Assembly (NCBI RefSeq): GCF_003634935.1 | Contig: NZ_RBXO01000001.1 | Coordinates: 2,815,501-2,879,500 of the forward strand | DNA: 64,000 nucleotides | Reading direction: 5' to 3' | Source of the DNA: Saccharothrix australiensis | GTDB taxonomy: Bacteria > Actinomycetota > Actinomycetes > Mycobacteriales > Pseudonocardiaceae | In this document: positions 50,204-61,676 of the stretch, in pieces | Layout of the letters: every line of letters begins with the position of its first letter | Position numbering within the stretch: position 1 is the stretch's first letter | Position numbers and translations under genes: made by a program | Notes under the pieces: model-generated | Seen by the model: only the letters and a program-made list of their open reading frames with translations | Database searches by the model: none | Told to the model about the DNA's origin: nothing

Positions 50204-50596
50204 CAGCGCAGTTTCCCACTGCCCGAGGTCGGGACGCGCCTCCGCGCCGGCGCGATTTGTGTGGACATTCGCCCCCGCGCGTGCCGAACGCGACCGTGAT
50301 CGTGGTCGGCGTGCCTGCGGTGGCGCGATCGTCGAACCGTTCGCGGGCACACCGGGTGAACGCGCAGGCCGGTCGTGCCGGTTCTGTCCTGCCGCCTTGG
50401 AATGGTGCTGCACAAGGGGTTTCGGCGATCGCCCGGCGGCGCGTTTCCCGTGCGGTCATTGCGCGCATTTGATCGAAGGCGAATGTTTTCCGACGTCCGC
50501 GTACAGGCGTGCGCAGGCGAATACGTCGCGGACACCCCACCAACGGCACTTCTGCGCATCTGTGATGTGCATTACCGTTCCGCGCGGAGGTGGCCG
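50204..50596. other. Regulatory gap between divergent GntR and DeoR genes
   Basis: No gene supported in 393 nt. The half nearest the DeoR gene is locally lower in GC (for example ATTGCGCGCATTTGATCG and CATCTGTGATGTGCATTACC near 50459-50578) and probably holds its promoter. No palindrome strong enough to call was seen. Confidence 0.4.
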
Positions 50597-51382
50597 GTGA
50601 ATCGGTACGAGCGGTTGAACGCGCTGCTGGAACTGTTGGCCGAGCGCGGCAGGGTCGAGGTGGACGAGATCGCCGACGAGCTGGCCGTCTCCGGCGCGAC
50701 CATCCGGCGCGACCTCGACCACCTCGCCGAACAGCGGCTGCTCACCCGGACGCGGGGCGGCGCGGTCGCCCGCTCGATCGCCTACGACCTGCCCCTGCGG
50801 TACAAGACGGTGCGGCGCGCGGGGGAGAAGCAGCGCATCGGGCGGGCGGCGGCCGAACGCGTGCCGCGCGGCGCGGTGGTCGGCATGAACGGCGGCACCA
50901 CCACGACCGAGGTCGCCCGCGCGCTGATGACCAGCGCGGACGTCGGCGGTGTCGAGGGCGACGGGGTGATCACGGTGGTGACCAACGCGCTCAACATCGC
51001 CCACGAGCTGGCCGTGCGGCCCCAGGTGAAGCTGGTCGTGACCGGCGGCGTGGCGCGCCCGCAGTCCTACGAGCTGATGAGCCCGCTGGCGGGCCGCATC
51101 CTGAGCGGGCTGAGCCTGGACGTGACGTTCCTCGGCGTGGACGCGATCGACCCGGACGCGGGCGCCGCCGCGCACCACGAGGGCGAGGCGGACATCGACC
51201 GGATGCTCGCCGAACGGGCGCGCCGGGTGGTCGTGGTGGCGGACTCGTCCAAGATCGGCGTGCGGGCGTTCGCGTCGATCTGCGCCATCGGCCAGGTGCA
51301 CGTGCTGGTGACCGACACCGAAGCCCGCGAGCAGGACGTGCGCCGGTTCCGCGAGCGGGGCGTCGAGGTTGTACAGGTGTGA
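50597..51382 (+). CDS. DeoR/GlpR-family sugar-metabolism regulator
   Basis: 261 residues. The DeoR HTH is clear (LLELLAERGRVEVDEIADEL, SGATIRRDLDHLAEQRLL), followed by the sugar-phosphate-binding DeoRC domain (GMNGGTTTTEVARAL, VVTNALNIAHELAVRP, FLGVDAIDPDAG, VVVADSSKIGVRAF). It would respond to a phosphorylated sugar. GTG at 50597 with GGAGG 6 nt upstream. No sugar operon is adjacent, so its regulon lies elsewhere or is unrecognised. Confidence 0.92.
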   Translation: MNRYERLNALLELLAERGRVEVDEIADELAVSGATIRRDLDHLAEQRLLTRTRGGAVARSIAYDLPLRYKTVRRAGEKQRIGRAAAERVPRGAVVGMNGGTTTTEVARALMTSADVGGVEGDGVITVVTNALNIAHELAVRPQVKLVVTGGVARPQSYELMSPLAGRILSGLSLDVTFLGVDAIDPDAGAAAHHEGEADIDRMLAERARRVVVVADSSKIGVRAFASICAIGQVHVLVTDTEAREQDVRRFRERGVEVVQV

Positions 51383-51611
51383 CCGCGCGCCCCGATGACG
51401 TCGACCGCGGCCGTCGCCCGGCCGCAGCACGACACCGGCACGGCCGCGACACTGTACGAGCGCTACCCCGGCCCGCACGCGACCTGCTCGCGCGCGCGAC
51501 CGAGGCGGGCGGGACCACGGACCCGGCTCGACCCCGACGCCGCGCTCGACGCGCTGGTCGGCCGATCGCCTACCGCGCCCCTGGCCGGGACGCCCACCCC
51601 CGACGACCTGC

Positions 51612-53144
51612 TCAGGCCCCCTTCCGAGGGGCGGGCCGGAGCATGACCCACGCCATGGCCGTGGCCGCGAACAGCAGCGCCGCACCGATGCCCGAGGCGA
51701 TGGCGAGCCCCTCGGTGAACGCGTCGCGGGCGGCGGCGAGCAACGCGGCGGCCGGTTCGGCGGGCAGCGCCGAGACGGCCCGCGTCGCCCCGCCGAGCGA
51801 CTGGGCGGCGGCGTCGGCGACCTCGGCCGGCGTGCCCGGCGGGACGTCGAAGTCCCGGTAGACGCCCATGACGAGGCTGCCCAACACCGCGATGCCCAGC
51901 GCCATGCCCAGTTCGTAGGCGGTCTCGGACACCGCCGACGCCGCGCCCGCCTGCTCCTTGGGCACGCTGGAGAGCACCAGGTCGCCGGCGGTGGTGAAGG
52001 TCAGCCCGGTGCCCGCGCCCATCAGGAGCAGCGCCGCGCCCAGCACGGGGTAGCCGGTGGTGGGCGTGACGAACGCCGGGACCACCATCGCGATCGCGGT
52101 GAGCGCCAGACCGCCCGCGATGGCCACGCGCACGGACGTCCGGCGCACGGTCCACCCGGCGAGCAGGCCGACGACCATCGACGCGAGCATGGCGGGCATC
52201 TCGGCGACACCCGCGTGCAGCGGGCCGTAGCCCTTGACGAGCTGGAAGTACTGCGACAGGAAGTAGATCAGCCCGGACAGGCCGAAGATCGACAGCAGGT
52301 TCGCGCCGACGACACCGGTGAACACGCGGTTGCGGAACAGCCGCACGTCGATCAGCGGCGAGGGCAGCACCAGCTGCCGCCGCGCGAACAGGGCCAGCGC
52401 GAGCAGGCCGAGCGGCGCGGCCACGAGGGCGTCGACGCCCGGCCCGTCCGCCGCGATCTCCTTGACCGCGTAGACCACGGCGACGACGCCCGCCGTGGAC
52501 AGCAGCGCGCTGGGCACGTCCCACGGGCCGGGGGAGGGGTTCCTCGACTCCGGCAGCAGCCTGGCCCCGACCACCAGGACGAGCGCGGCGATGGGCACGT
52601 TGATGAGGAACACCGAGCCCCACCAGAAGTGCTCCAGCAGCCAGCCGCCCAGCAGCGGGCTCGCGGCGGCCCCGGCGGACAGGGCCGCGCCCCAGACGCC
52701 GACGGCCAGGCTGCGCTCGCGCGGGTCGTGGAAGATGTTGCGGACCAGCGCCAGGGTCGAGGGCATGAGGGTCGCGCCCGCCACGCCCTGCACGACCCGG
52801 CCCGCGATCAGCGCCTCGGCGGTGGGCGCGTAGGCGATGAGCAGGGACGCCAGGCCGAACGCGGCCGTCCCGATCAGCAGCAGCCGCTTTCGCCCGATGC
52901 GGTCGCCGAGGCTGCCCATGCTGACCAGCAGCCCGGCCAGGACGAACGCGTACACGTCGCCGATCCACAGGAGCTGCGTGCCCGTCGGCCGGAGGTCCTC
53001 GCTGAGGAACGGCGTGGCCAGCGCCAGGACCGTGCCGTTGACGGCCACGACGACGACGGCCATGACCAGGACGGCCAGCGCCGGCCACCGGCCCGGTGCC
53101 CGGTGGTGCTCGGTCGTGTCGTCCAGTGTGGGACCGGTGCTCAT
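51612..53144 (-). CDS. MFS transporter, DHA2 (14-TM) drug exporter
   Basis: 510 residues with about 14 hydrophobic segments. Family motifs include the loop GSLGDRIGRKRLLLIG (motif A), AGRVVQGVAGATLMPSTLAL (motif B) and GAALSAGAAASPLLGGWLLE (motif C of antiporters). It would expel drugs in exchange for protons. ATG at 53144. It is divergent from a TetR gene with a perfect palindromic operator between, the classic self-regulated efflux arrangement. Confidence 0.93.
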   Translation of the reverse strand: MSTGPTLDDTTEHHRAPGRWPALAVLVMAVVVVAVNGTVLALATPFLSEDLRPTGTQLLWIGDVYAFVLAGLLVSMGSLGDRIGRKRLLLIGTAAFGLASLLIAYAPTAEALIAGRVVQGVAGATLMPSTLALVRNIFHDPRERSLAVGVWGAALSAGAAASPLLGGWLLEHFWWGSVFLINVPIAALVLVVGARLLPESRNPSPGPWDVPSALLSTAGVVAVVYAVKEIAADGPGVDALVAAPLGLLALALFARRQLVLPSPLIDVRLFRNRVFTGVVGANLLSIFGLSGLIYFLSQYFQLVKGYGPLHAGVAEMPAMLASMVVGLLAGWTVRRTSVRVAIAGGLALTAIAMVVPAFVTPTTGYPVLGAALLLMGAGTGLTFTTAGDLVLSSVPKEQAGAASAVSETAYELGMALGIAVLGSLVMGVYRDFDVPPGTPAEVADAAAQSLGGATRAVSALPAEPAAALLAAARDAFTEGLAIASGIGAALLFAATAMAWVMLRPAPRKGA

Positions 53145-53221
53145 GCTCGTTCCTCGGCTCGGTGGTCCGTGACCCGTTCCCGGTGTCGGGTGGGGTGTCC
53201 TGAGATGACAGTACCTCCCGT

Positions 53222-53239
53222 GAGACAAATTTGTCTCAT
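53222..53239. promoter_or_regulatory. Perfect 18-bp palindromic TetR operator
   Basis: TGAGACAAATTTGTCTCA, an A/T-rich island in a GC-rich genome, between the MFS and TetR genes. It has the size and symmetry of a TetR-family binding site. Confidence 0.8.
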
Positions 53240-53296
53240 AACGTGACGAAGTCCCGTACCCGAGGCGGAGGTGTCGCAGGGCACTAGACTCGCCCG

Positions 53297-53839
53297 GTGA
53301 CGATGAGCCGGGAGCGGATGCTGCGCGCGGCGGCCGACTTCCTCGGGCGGCGTCCGAACGCGACCCAGGACGAGATCGCCAAGGCGGTCGGCGTCAGCCG
53401 CGCCACGCTGCACCGCCACTTCGCCGGGCGCGGCGCGCTGCTCGCGGCGCTGGAACACCTGGCCGTGGCGCAGCTGCGGGAGGCGCTGGACGCCTCCCGC
53501 CTGGACGAGGGCCCGGCGGCGGAGGCGCTGCGCCGGCTGGTCGCGGCGTGCGAACCCGTGTCGCCCTACCTGGCGCTGCTGTACTCGCAGAGCCAGGAAC
53601 CCGACCCCGACCGCGAACCCGCCGCGTGGGCCGACATCGACGCCCGGATCGTCGAGCTGTTCCAGCGGGGCAGGCGGACCGGCGAGTTCGGCCCGGACCT
53701 GACCTCGGCCTGGCTCACCGACGCCTTCTACAGCCTGGTGGCCGGCGCGGCGTGGTCGATCCAGGCGGGCCGGGCGGCGTCCCGCGACTTCACCCGGATG
53801 GTTACCGACCTCATCCTGAACGGCATCACCCGCTCCTGA
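53297..53839 (+). CDS. TetR-family repressor of the adjacent MFS exporter
   Basis: 180 residues. HTH: RMLRAAADFLGRRPNATQDE, VGVSRATLHRHFAGRGALLA. The C-terminal ligand-binding helices end FTRMVTDLILNGI. Start GTG at 53297 lies 6 nt after TAGACT, so the message is probably leaderless. It should repress both itself and the MFS gene through the 53222-53239 palindrome and release on binding a drug. Confidence 0.92.
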   Translation: MTMSRERMLRAAADFLGRRPNATQDEIAKAVGVSRATLHRHFAGRGALLAALEHLAVAQLREALDASRLDEGPAAEALRRLVAACEPVSPYLALLYSQSQEPDPDREPAAWADIDARIVELFQRGRRTGEFGPDLTSAWLTDAFYSLVAGAAWSIQAGRAASRDFTRMVTDLILNGITRS

Positions 53840-53989
53840 CGACCCGGCAACGCCCAGCACGTTCACCCACTGGCGGGACCTGGCCTCCGCCGCGCGGGCC
53901 ACACGACGCCGGAAGCGCCGCCGAGCGAATCGCCCGACGACGCCACCGTGCCGGCCGATCAGGACCGGCGTCACGGCCTGGAAGGCGGA

Positions 53990-55507
53990 TCAGTCCACGT
54001 GGCACGTCCGGTCGCGGGCGGGCAGCGTGCCGTCCGCGAGGTAGGTGTTCACGCTGTCCCGCACGCACTTGTTCGGGAAGAACTCGAACACGCCGTGGAT
54101 GCGCACGTCCTTCAGGGTGACCAGGCGCGACTTGGTCATCGACCGGTGCAGCGCGACCCCCGTCTCGTAGGTGGTGCGGGTGTCACCGGTGGCCTGCACG
54201 ATCAGCGCGGGCACCGAGTTGCGCACCTCGGTCGGCCGCTCGACGGGAGGCGCCCAGAAGGCGCACGGCGTGATGTTGTGCGCGAACGCGCCGAACACGG
54301 GCTGGGTGGCGCGGTGCCGCTCGATGTCGCGCCAGTACGACTCCGGGTCGCGCGGCTCGGCCGCGTCACCGCACATGACGGCGGCCTGGCCGGAGTTCTG
54401 GGTCTCGGGCGTCGGCCGGTACGCGAACCGCAGGGTGGCGTCCAGCTCCGGGCTCGGCTGGACCACCTTGCCGCCCGCGGCGTCCGCGATCTGCCGCACG
54501 TAGCTCGTGAGCAGGGCGTCCTGGCGGGCGTCGGACAGCGGGCCGAACAGCACCAGCGGCAGGTAGTGCTGGTCCAGCCGGTGCTCGCCGAGCCGGATCG
54601 GCTCCCGCGCGGCGCTGCGCACCAGGTCCTCGACCAGCGCGCGCACCCGCGCGGCGGTGCCGCCGAGGTGGTACTCGGCGTCGCGGTCCGCCGCCCAGGC
54701 CGCCCAGTCGTCCAGCGCGGTCTCGTTCGCCTTGCCCAGGAGCTGCCGGGCGGGCCTGGTCCAGCGGTCCGGGTCGGTGGCGCTGTCCAGCACCACGCGG
54801 TCGCTGCGCTGCGGGAACATCTGCGTGTACACCGCGCCCAGGTACGTGCCGTACGAGACGCCGAAGTAGCTGATCCGGCGCTCCTTGAGCGCGCCGCGGA
54901 TGACGTCCATGTCCCTGGCGGTGTTGCGGGTGGTGATGTGCGGCAGGAGGTCGCCCGCCTTGTCCCGGCACCGCTGCGCCAGGTCGGCCTGCGTCCGTGC
55001 GCCGCGCTCGAACGAGGCGCGGTCCACACCCGCCGACTGGAGCATGCTGCCCACCGGCCACCCGCAGTCGACGGGCGTGGAGCGGCCGATGCCGCGCGGG
55101 TCCATGCCGATCAGGTCGTACCGCGCCCGCACCTCCGGCGTCATCGCGTCCCGGACGGTGAGCATCATGTCGAGGCCCGCCCCGCCGGGGCCGCCGGGGT
55201 TCGACAGCATGACCCCGCGCCGCTTCGCGCCGTCGGACGCCTTCAGCCGGGAGATCGCGACGGTGATCGTCCGGCCGCGCGGCTCGCGGTAGTCCAGCGG
55301 CACCGCGACGTCCGCGCACTCCGCGCCGGCGGCGTCCAGCTTCTCGTCACCGCAGGGTTGCCAGCTCAGGTGCTGGCGGTGGAACCGCTCCAGGCCACCG
55401 CGTTCGGCGGCGCCCTCGGCGGTCGGGGCGGCCCCGGCCACGCCGGCGGCCGTCAGCAGGCTCAGCCCGGTCAAAGCGGTGACCGCCAACTTCTTGCCCT
55501 GTCTCAC
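53990..55507 (-). CDS. Secreted alpha/beta hydrolase, tripeptidyl aminopeptidase-like
   Basis: 505 residues. The signal peptide is KKLAVTALTGLSLLTAAGVA. The body matches the SlpD/E and tripeptidyl-aminopeptidase group: VPLDYREPRGRTITVAISRL, oxyanion GGPGGAGLDMML, nucleophile Ser in FGVSYGTYLGAVY, and a C-terminal peptidase domain with VRIHGVFEFFPNKCV holding the catalytic His. It would hydrolyse peptides outside the cell. GTG at 55507. Confidence 0.93.
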   Translation of the reverse strand: MRQGKKLAVTALTGLSLLTAAGVAGAAPTAEGAAERGGLERFHRQHLSWQPCGDEKLDAAGAECADVAVPLDYREPRGRTITVAISRLKASDGAKRRGVMLSNPGGPGGAGLDMMLTVRDAMTPEVRARYDLIGMDPRGIGRSTPVDCGWPVGSMLQSAGVDRASFERGARTQADLAQRCRDKAGDLLPHITTRNTARDMDVIRGALKERRISYFGVSYGTYLGAVYTQMFPQRSDRVVLDSATDPDRWTRPARQLLGKANETALDDWAAWAADRDAEYHLGGTAARVRALVEDLVRSAAREPIRLGEHRLDQHYLPLVLFGPLSDARQDALLTSYVRQIADAAGGKVVQPSPELDATLRFAYRPTPETQNSGQAAVMCGDAAEPRDPESYWRDIERHRATQPVFGAFAHNITPCAFWAPPVERPTEVRNSVPALIVQATGDTRTTYETGVALHRSMTKSRLVTLKDVRIHGVFEFFPNKCVRDSVNTYLADGTLPARDRTCHVD

Positions 55508-55604
55508 TATCGCGCTCCGTGGATCTCATGTGGACGGATGATCGGGTGGCGGGGCGCGCGCACCGTCGAGCCGGCTGTCGGCCCGCCCGGTGTCGCCGCC
55601 GCGC

Positions 55605-56774
55605 TCAGGAGGTGGCGCACACGGCGGCGTCGACCGCCTTGAGCACGTTCGCCGAGCCGTCCGGCGACGAGGAGACCTCGTTGACCGTGACGTTCACGGC
55701 ACGGCCGTCGGCGGTGACGCCGCCGCGCGTGCGGAAACCGGGGACGGTGCCGCCGTGGCCCCAGAGCTCCTTGCCGCAGGACACCGGGTAGCGGATCAGG
55801 CCGAGGCCGTAACCCGCGCCCGGCGCGATGTCGGCGGGCACGGTGCGCTTCATCTCGGCAAGCTGCGCCGCGGGCAGCAGCCGCCCGCCCAGCAGCGCGG
55901 TGAAGAACCGGTTCAGGTCCTCGCCCGTGCCCACCACCGCACCGGCCGCGCCCGCCCAGGACGGGTCCTGCTCGGTGTAGTCGACGCGCTCACCGTCGAC
56001 CCGGTGGTAGCCGCGCGGGTGCGGGCCGCGCAGCCCGGTCTCGCCGGGCCGGGGGAAGTAGGTCGACCGCAGCCCGAGCGGCGCGGTGACCCGGCGGGTG
56101 ACCTCGGCGGCGACCGGCCGCCCGGTCACCTGCTCGACGAGCATGCCCGCGAGGACGTAGTTCGTGTTGGAGTACTCCCACTTCGCGCCGGGCTCGAAGC
56201 GCGGCGGGAGGGTCATCGCGGCGGCGACCAGCTCGGCCGGCCCGTAGTGCCGCCACCGGGCCGCGACCGGGTCCACCACCGCCAGGTAGTCGGACAGGCC
56301 GCTGGTGTGCTGGAGCAGCTGCCGGACGGTGACGCGGGTTCCGTCGTTCCCGTTGCCCCGCACCACGCCCGGCAGGTGGCGCTCGACCGGGTCGTCCAGC
56401 CCGACCTCGCCCTCGGCCACCAGTTGCAGCACCACGGTGGCGACGAACGTCTTGGTGTTGCTGCCGATGCGAACGCGCGCCCGGTGGGGGAACGGCCGAC
56501 CGGTGCGCAGGTCGCCGACACCGCGCGCGACCTCCCGGCTCCGGCCGCGCTCCGTCACCACGGCCTGTGCGCCCGGCAGCCCGTCGGCCCGGATGAGCCG
56601 GTCGAGCGCCACCGCGATCTCCCGCTCACCACCCCGGTCGACCGCGCCCGCCGGTGCCCCACCTGCCTGCGCCGCGCCGCCCGTGGCCGCCGCGGGCGAC
56701 ACGAGCACGGCGGCCACCAAGCCCGCCGTCACCGTCGCCCCGACCGCGGATCGCAGCAGAACCCGTGCTCCCAA
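55605..56774 (-). CDS. Secreted serine beta-lactamase-fold hydrolase (D-Ala-D-Ala carboxypeptidase-like)
   Basis: 389 residues. A signal peptide is followed by a class C beta-lactamase/DD-peptidase domain: SxxK motif GSNTKTF, YxN motif EYSNTNYVLAG, and HGG in WGHGGTVPGF. The conserved QLLQHTSGLSDY is present. It would act on peptidoglycan peptides or related amides/esters. The TTG start at 56774 has a GAGGAGG ribosome-binding site, the same TTG usage as the UDP-glucose dehydrogenase. Confidence 0.92.
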   Translation of the reverse strand: MGARVLLRSAVGATVTAGLVAAVLVSPAAATGGAAQAGGAPAGAVDRGGEREIAVALDRLIRADGLPGAQAVVTERGRSREVARGVGDLRTGRPFPHRARVRIGSNTKTFVATVVLQLVAEGEVGLDDPVERHLPGVVRGNGNDGTRVTVRQLLQHTSGLSDYLAVVDPVAARWRHYGPAELVAAAMTLPPRFEPGAKWEYSNTNYVLAGMLVEQVTGRPVAAEVTRRVTAPLGLRSTYFPRPGETGLRGPHPRGYHRVDGERVDYTEQDPSWAGAAGAVVGTGEDLNRFFTALLGGRLLPAAQLAEMKRTVPADIAPGAGYGLGLIRYPVSCGKELWGHGGTVPGFRTRGGVTADGRAVNVTVNEVSSSPDGSANVLKAVDAAVCATS

Positions 56775-57141
56775 AGCGCCTCCTCGGATGACCGGAGCCG
56801 TCCGTCCGGCGTCCGTTGATCACGAAGTTACAAAGCCGCGACCCGCGATCCCAGGAGGCCAACTCCCCGAACCGGGGTGAGGCTGCCGCCCCGGCGCGTG
56901 GTAGCGCTGGCTGTACCAAGGATGCGGCAAACGGCCTGATCGCGCCTTCCCGAGAACGCGTGCCGCGTGGACCACCGGGCAGCGCCGCCACCGGCAGCCG
57001 TCGCGGCGGGTCCCGGAATTCCCTGTGAGCGGACCTCCCCGGCGGCGCGCCGACCGGCGTCCGGGCGTGCCCCGGTGCGTCGGACTCCCGGGGTTCTCCC
57101 AGGAACGCTCCGGGAACGCCCGGCCCGCCACGATCGCCGCC
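56775..57141. other. Gap without a supportable gene
   Basis: 367 nt between the serine hydrolase and the broken ABC gene. Short frames are open on both strands but have no start signals or recognisable motifs. Confidence 0.4.
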
Positions 57142-58058
57142 ATGACGACCATCGAAGTACGCGGCCTCACCAAGCGGTACGGGGACGACACCGTGGTGGA
57201 CGACCTGTCGTTCACCGTCGAGCCGGGGCAGGTGACCGGGTTCCTCGGCCCGAACGGCGCGGGCAAGTCCACCACCATGAAGATGGTGGTCGGCCTCGTC
57301 GCCCCCCCACCAGCGGCTCCGTCACCATCGGCGGACGGCGCCACCGCGACCTGCCCGCGCCCCTGACCGAGGTGGGCGCGCTGCTCGACGCCGGCGCGGT
57401 GCACGGCGACCGCAAGGCGTACGACCACCTGCTGGCGCTCGCGGTGAGCAACGGCCTGTTCCGCCGCCGGGTCGACGAGGTGCTCGCCCGCACCGGGCTC
57501 GACGGCGTCGCGCGCAAACGGGCGGGCGGGTTCTCCCTCGGGATGCGGCAACGGCTCGGCATCGCGGCGGCGCTGCTCGGCGACCCGCGCGTGCTGATCT
57601 TCGACGAGCCGGTCAACGGCCTCGACCCCGAGGGCATCCGCTGGATCCGCGACTTCATGCGCTCCCTGGCCCGCGAGGGCCGCGCCGTCCTGGTCTCCAG
57701 CCACCTCATGAGCGAGATGGCGCACACCGCCGACCACCTGGTGGTCGTCGGGCGCGGCCGGCTCATCGCCGACACCGGCATGGCCGAGTTCCTGCACGCC
57801 AACGGCGAGGGCACGGTGCTGGTCCGCACCCCGGAACGGGCCGCCTTCGCGCGCCGGCTGACCGCCGCCGGCGCCACCGTGCGTGACGGGCTCGAATCCT
57901 CGCTGGTCGTCTCCGGACCGACCAGCGAGGAGATCGGCAAGCTCGCCGCGCACCACGACGTCGCGCTCACCGAGCTCACCCCGCGCCGGGCCTCGCTGGA
58001 GGACGCCTTCATGGAGCTGACCAGGGACAGCGTCGACTACCGGGGAGCGGCCGCGTGA
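57142..58058 (+). pseudogene. ABC transporter ATP-binding protein, frameshifted in a C7 tract
   Basis: An intact ATPase would be about 305 residues. The first 55 codons encode [19 protein letters not shown] and Walker [11 protein letters not shown]. The frame then breaks at seven Cs (57302-57308). The rest is in the next frame: SGSVTIGGR, signature-like FSLGMRQRLGIAAALLG, Walker B LIFDEPVNGLDPEGI, switch VSSHLMSEMAHTADH. Eight or five Cs would restore the frame, so this is one lost or two gained bases, or a sequencing or slippage event. The end overlaps the permease GTG. The partner permease is deleted too, so true decay is likely. Confidence 0.8.
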
Positions 58059-58563
58059 ACGCCACCGCCACCGCACCACGCTGACCGCCACACCCGACCG
58101 GACCCGGCTGCCGGCGGCGAAGGTCGTCGTGGCCGTCGCCGTCGCCGGCCAACTGCTGATGTTCGCCGTGTTCCTGCTCGGGCAGGCCGCCCTCGCCGGG
58201 CACGGCGCGCCGCACGCGGCGCTCGGCGACCCCGGCGTGCTGCCCGCCGTCACGGGCGGCGGCCTGTACCTGGCGGCGATCGCGCTGCTCGCGGTCGGCC
58301 TCGGCACCCTCATGAGGGCCACCGCCGGCGCGCTCGCCATGCTCGTCGGCATCGTCTTCCTGGTGCCCGCCGTCGCGGGGCTGCTCCCGTCGTGGCTGAG
58401 GGGTGTGGTCGACTACTGGCCGAGCAAGGGCGCGGCGGCGGTGTTCGCGACGGTGCCCGACCCCGCCTACCCGCACCCCTGGCTCAACCTCGGCGGGATG
58501 TGCCTGGGCGTCGTCGCCGTGCTCGTCGCGGCGTTCGCGGTGTTCCGGCGTCGGGAGGTGTGG
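58055..58563 (+). pseudogene. ABC permease remnant with internal deletion
   Basis: GTG at 58055 encodes only VNATATAPR before a stop. The frame that then opens begins TLTATPDRTRLPAAKVVVAV, which is normally mid-protein in this permease family, and continues with TM segments (QLLMFAVFLLGQAALAGHG, GIVFLVPAVAGLLPSW) to AAFAVFRRREV. About 100 residues near the N-terminus, with the first membrane helices, are missing. It was the partner of the frameshifted ATPase. Confidence 0.75.
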
Positions 58564-58627
58564 TGCGCCGGCGTGGGCCTGTGGTGCGCCGGCGGGGACG
58601 TGCGGCGCGCCACCGGGCGGGCCGGCT

Positions 58628-58951
58628 CTCGGCAACGCCGCCGCCCACACCCCGCCGGGCACCCCCGTCCGCATCGGCGTCGGCACCGCGGCCGGCCGCG
58701 CCGTGCGCGTGGTGGCGGACGACGGCCAGGGGATGACGCCCGGACAGGCGGCCCGCGCCTTCGACCGCTTCTACCGGGCCGACCGCTCGCGGACCCGGTC
58801 GGGTGGCGCCGACGCGGGACTGGGCCTCGCCATCGCCCGGTCGCTGGCGCGTGCCCACGGCGGCGACGTGGAACTGGAGACGGGGGTGGGGGAGGGCGTG
58901 CGCTTCCGGCTGACCCTGCCGCTGACATTGCCGCTGCCCGACGAGCGCTGA
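58628..58951 (+). pseudogene. Histidine kinase C-terminal remnant
   Basis: Encodes only the end of an HATPase_c domain: N-box NAAAHTPPGTPV, G1 box VADDGQGMTPG, FDRFYRADRSR, G2 box GLGLAIARSLARAHGG. The sensor, HAMP and H-box parts are absent. It is joined to the permease remnant through a junction with a 15-bp direct repeat (TGTGGTGCGCCGGCG at 58559 and 58580), which may mark a deletion or duplication end point. Confidence 0.75.
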
Positions 58952-58984
58952 GTGCTGTGTTCGTTTCCGGGGAGAACGTTTCGA

Positions 58985-59009
58985 AGTGATGTCAGTGACT
59001 GACATCACT
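58985..59009. promoter_or_regulatory. 25-bp palindromic operator-like site
   Basis: AGTGATGTCAG, TGA, CTGACATCACT: perfect 11-bp arms. A related site lies 200 nt away at 59208-59226. The pair probably binds one dimeric regulator. Confidence 0.55.
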
Positions 59010-59207
59010 CCCGATCGGCCCCGCCGCCGAGGACGCGCGCGGCCCTCGGTCGATCGTCCGGTCGTCCGTTGACCAGGGCAAGCAGTCCGAGGGCCGCGGT
59101 GCACCTCACGAGCGCGAGCGATGCCCTCTCCCGTTCGCACAACGCACTTGACCTACATAATAACTTCAGTGTTGACCAAACACAGCCACGTTGCAGCAAC
59201 GCCACGC

Positions 59208-59224
59208 GATATCGGTCACCGACA

Positions 59225-59226
<2 letters not shown>
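59208..59226. promoter_or_regulatory. Second copy of the palindromic site
   Basis: GATATCGGTCACCGACATC, one mismatch between arms, same TGTCrGTGACyGAyA core as 58985-59009. It overlaps the UvrA-like stop codon. The 200 nt between the sites has lower GC (CTACATAATAACTTCAG) and no clear gene. Confidence 0.45.
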
Positions 59227-61612
<2,386 letters not shown>

Positions 61613-61631
61613 GTTGCTCCTGTGTTGGATG

Positions 61632-61662
61632 GCCGCGACTCCGTCGCGGCGGCTCGGCCGCC
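61632..61662 (-). promoter_or_regulatory. Two overlapping, mutually exclusive hairpins in the UvrA-like leader
   Basis: Hairpin B: GCCGCGAC-TCC-GTCGCGGC (61632-61650, 8 bp). Hairpin A: GGCGGC-TCG-GCCGCC (61648-61662, 6 bp). They share three bases, so they compete. They sit 20-50 nt before the start codon, as in an attenuator. Confidence 0.45.
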
Positions 61663-61676
61663 ATTTTGGTCGGGCC

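Noticed and set aside
51395..51646. Plus-strand 83-codon frame between the DeoR and MFS genes
   Set aside because: No ribosome-binding site, low-complexity Arg/Pro/Thr sequence, overlaps the MFS 3' end; no recognisable domain.
56816..57028. 70-codon plus-strand frame before the broken ABC gene
   Set aside because: No start signal or domain; composition is typical of random GC-rich sequence.
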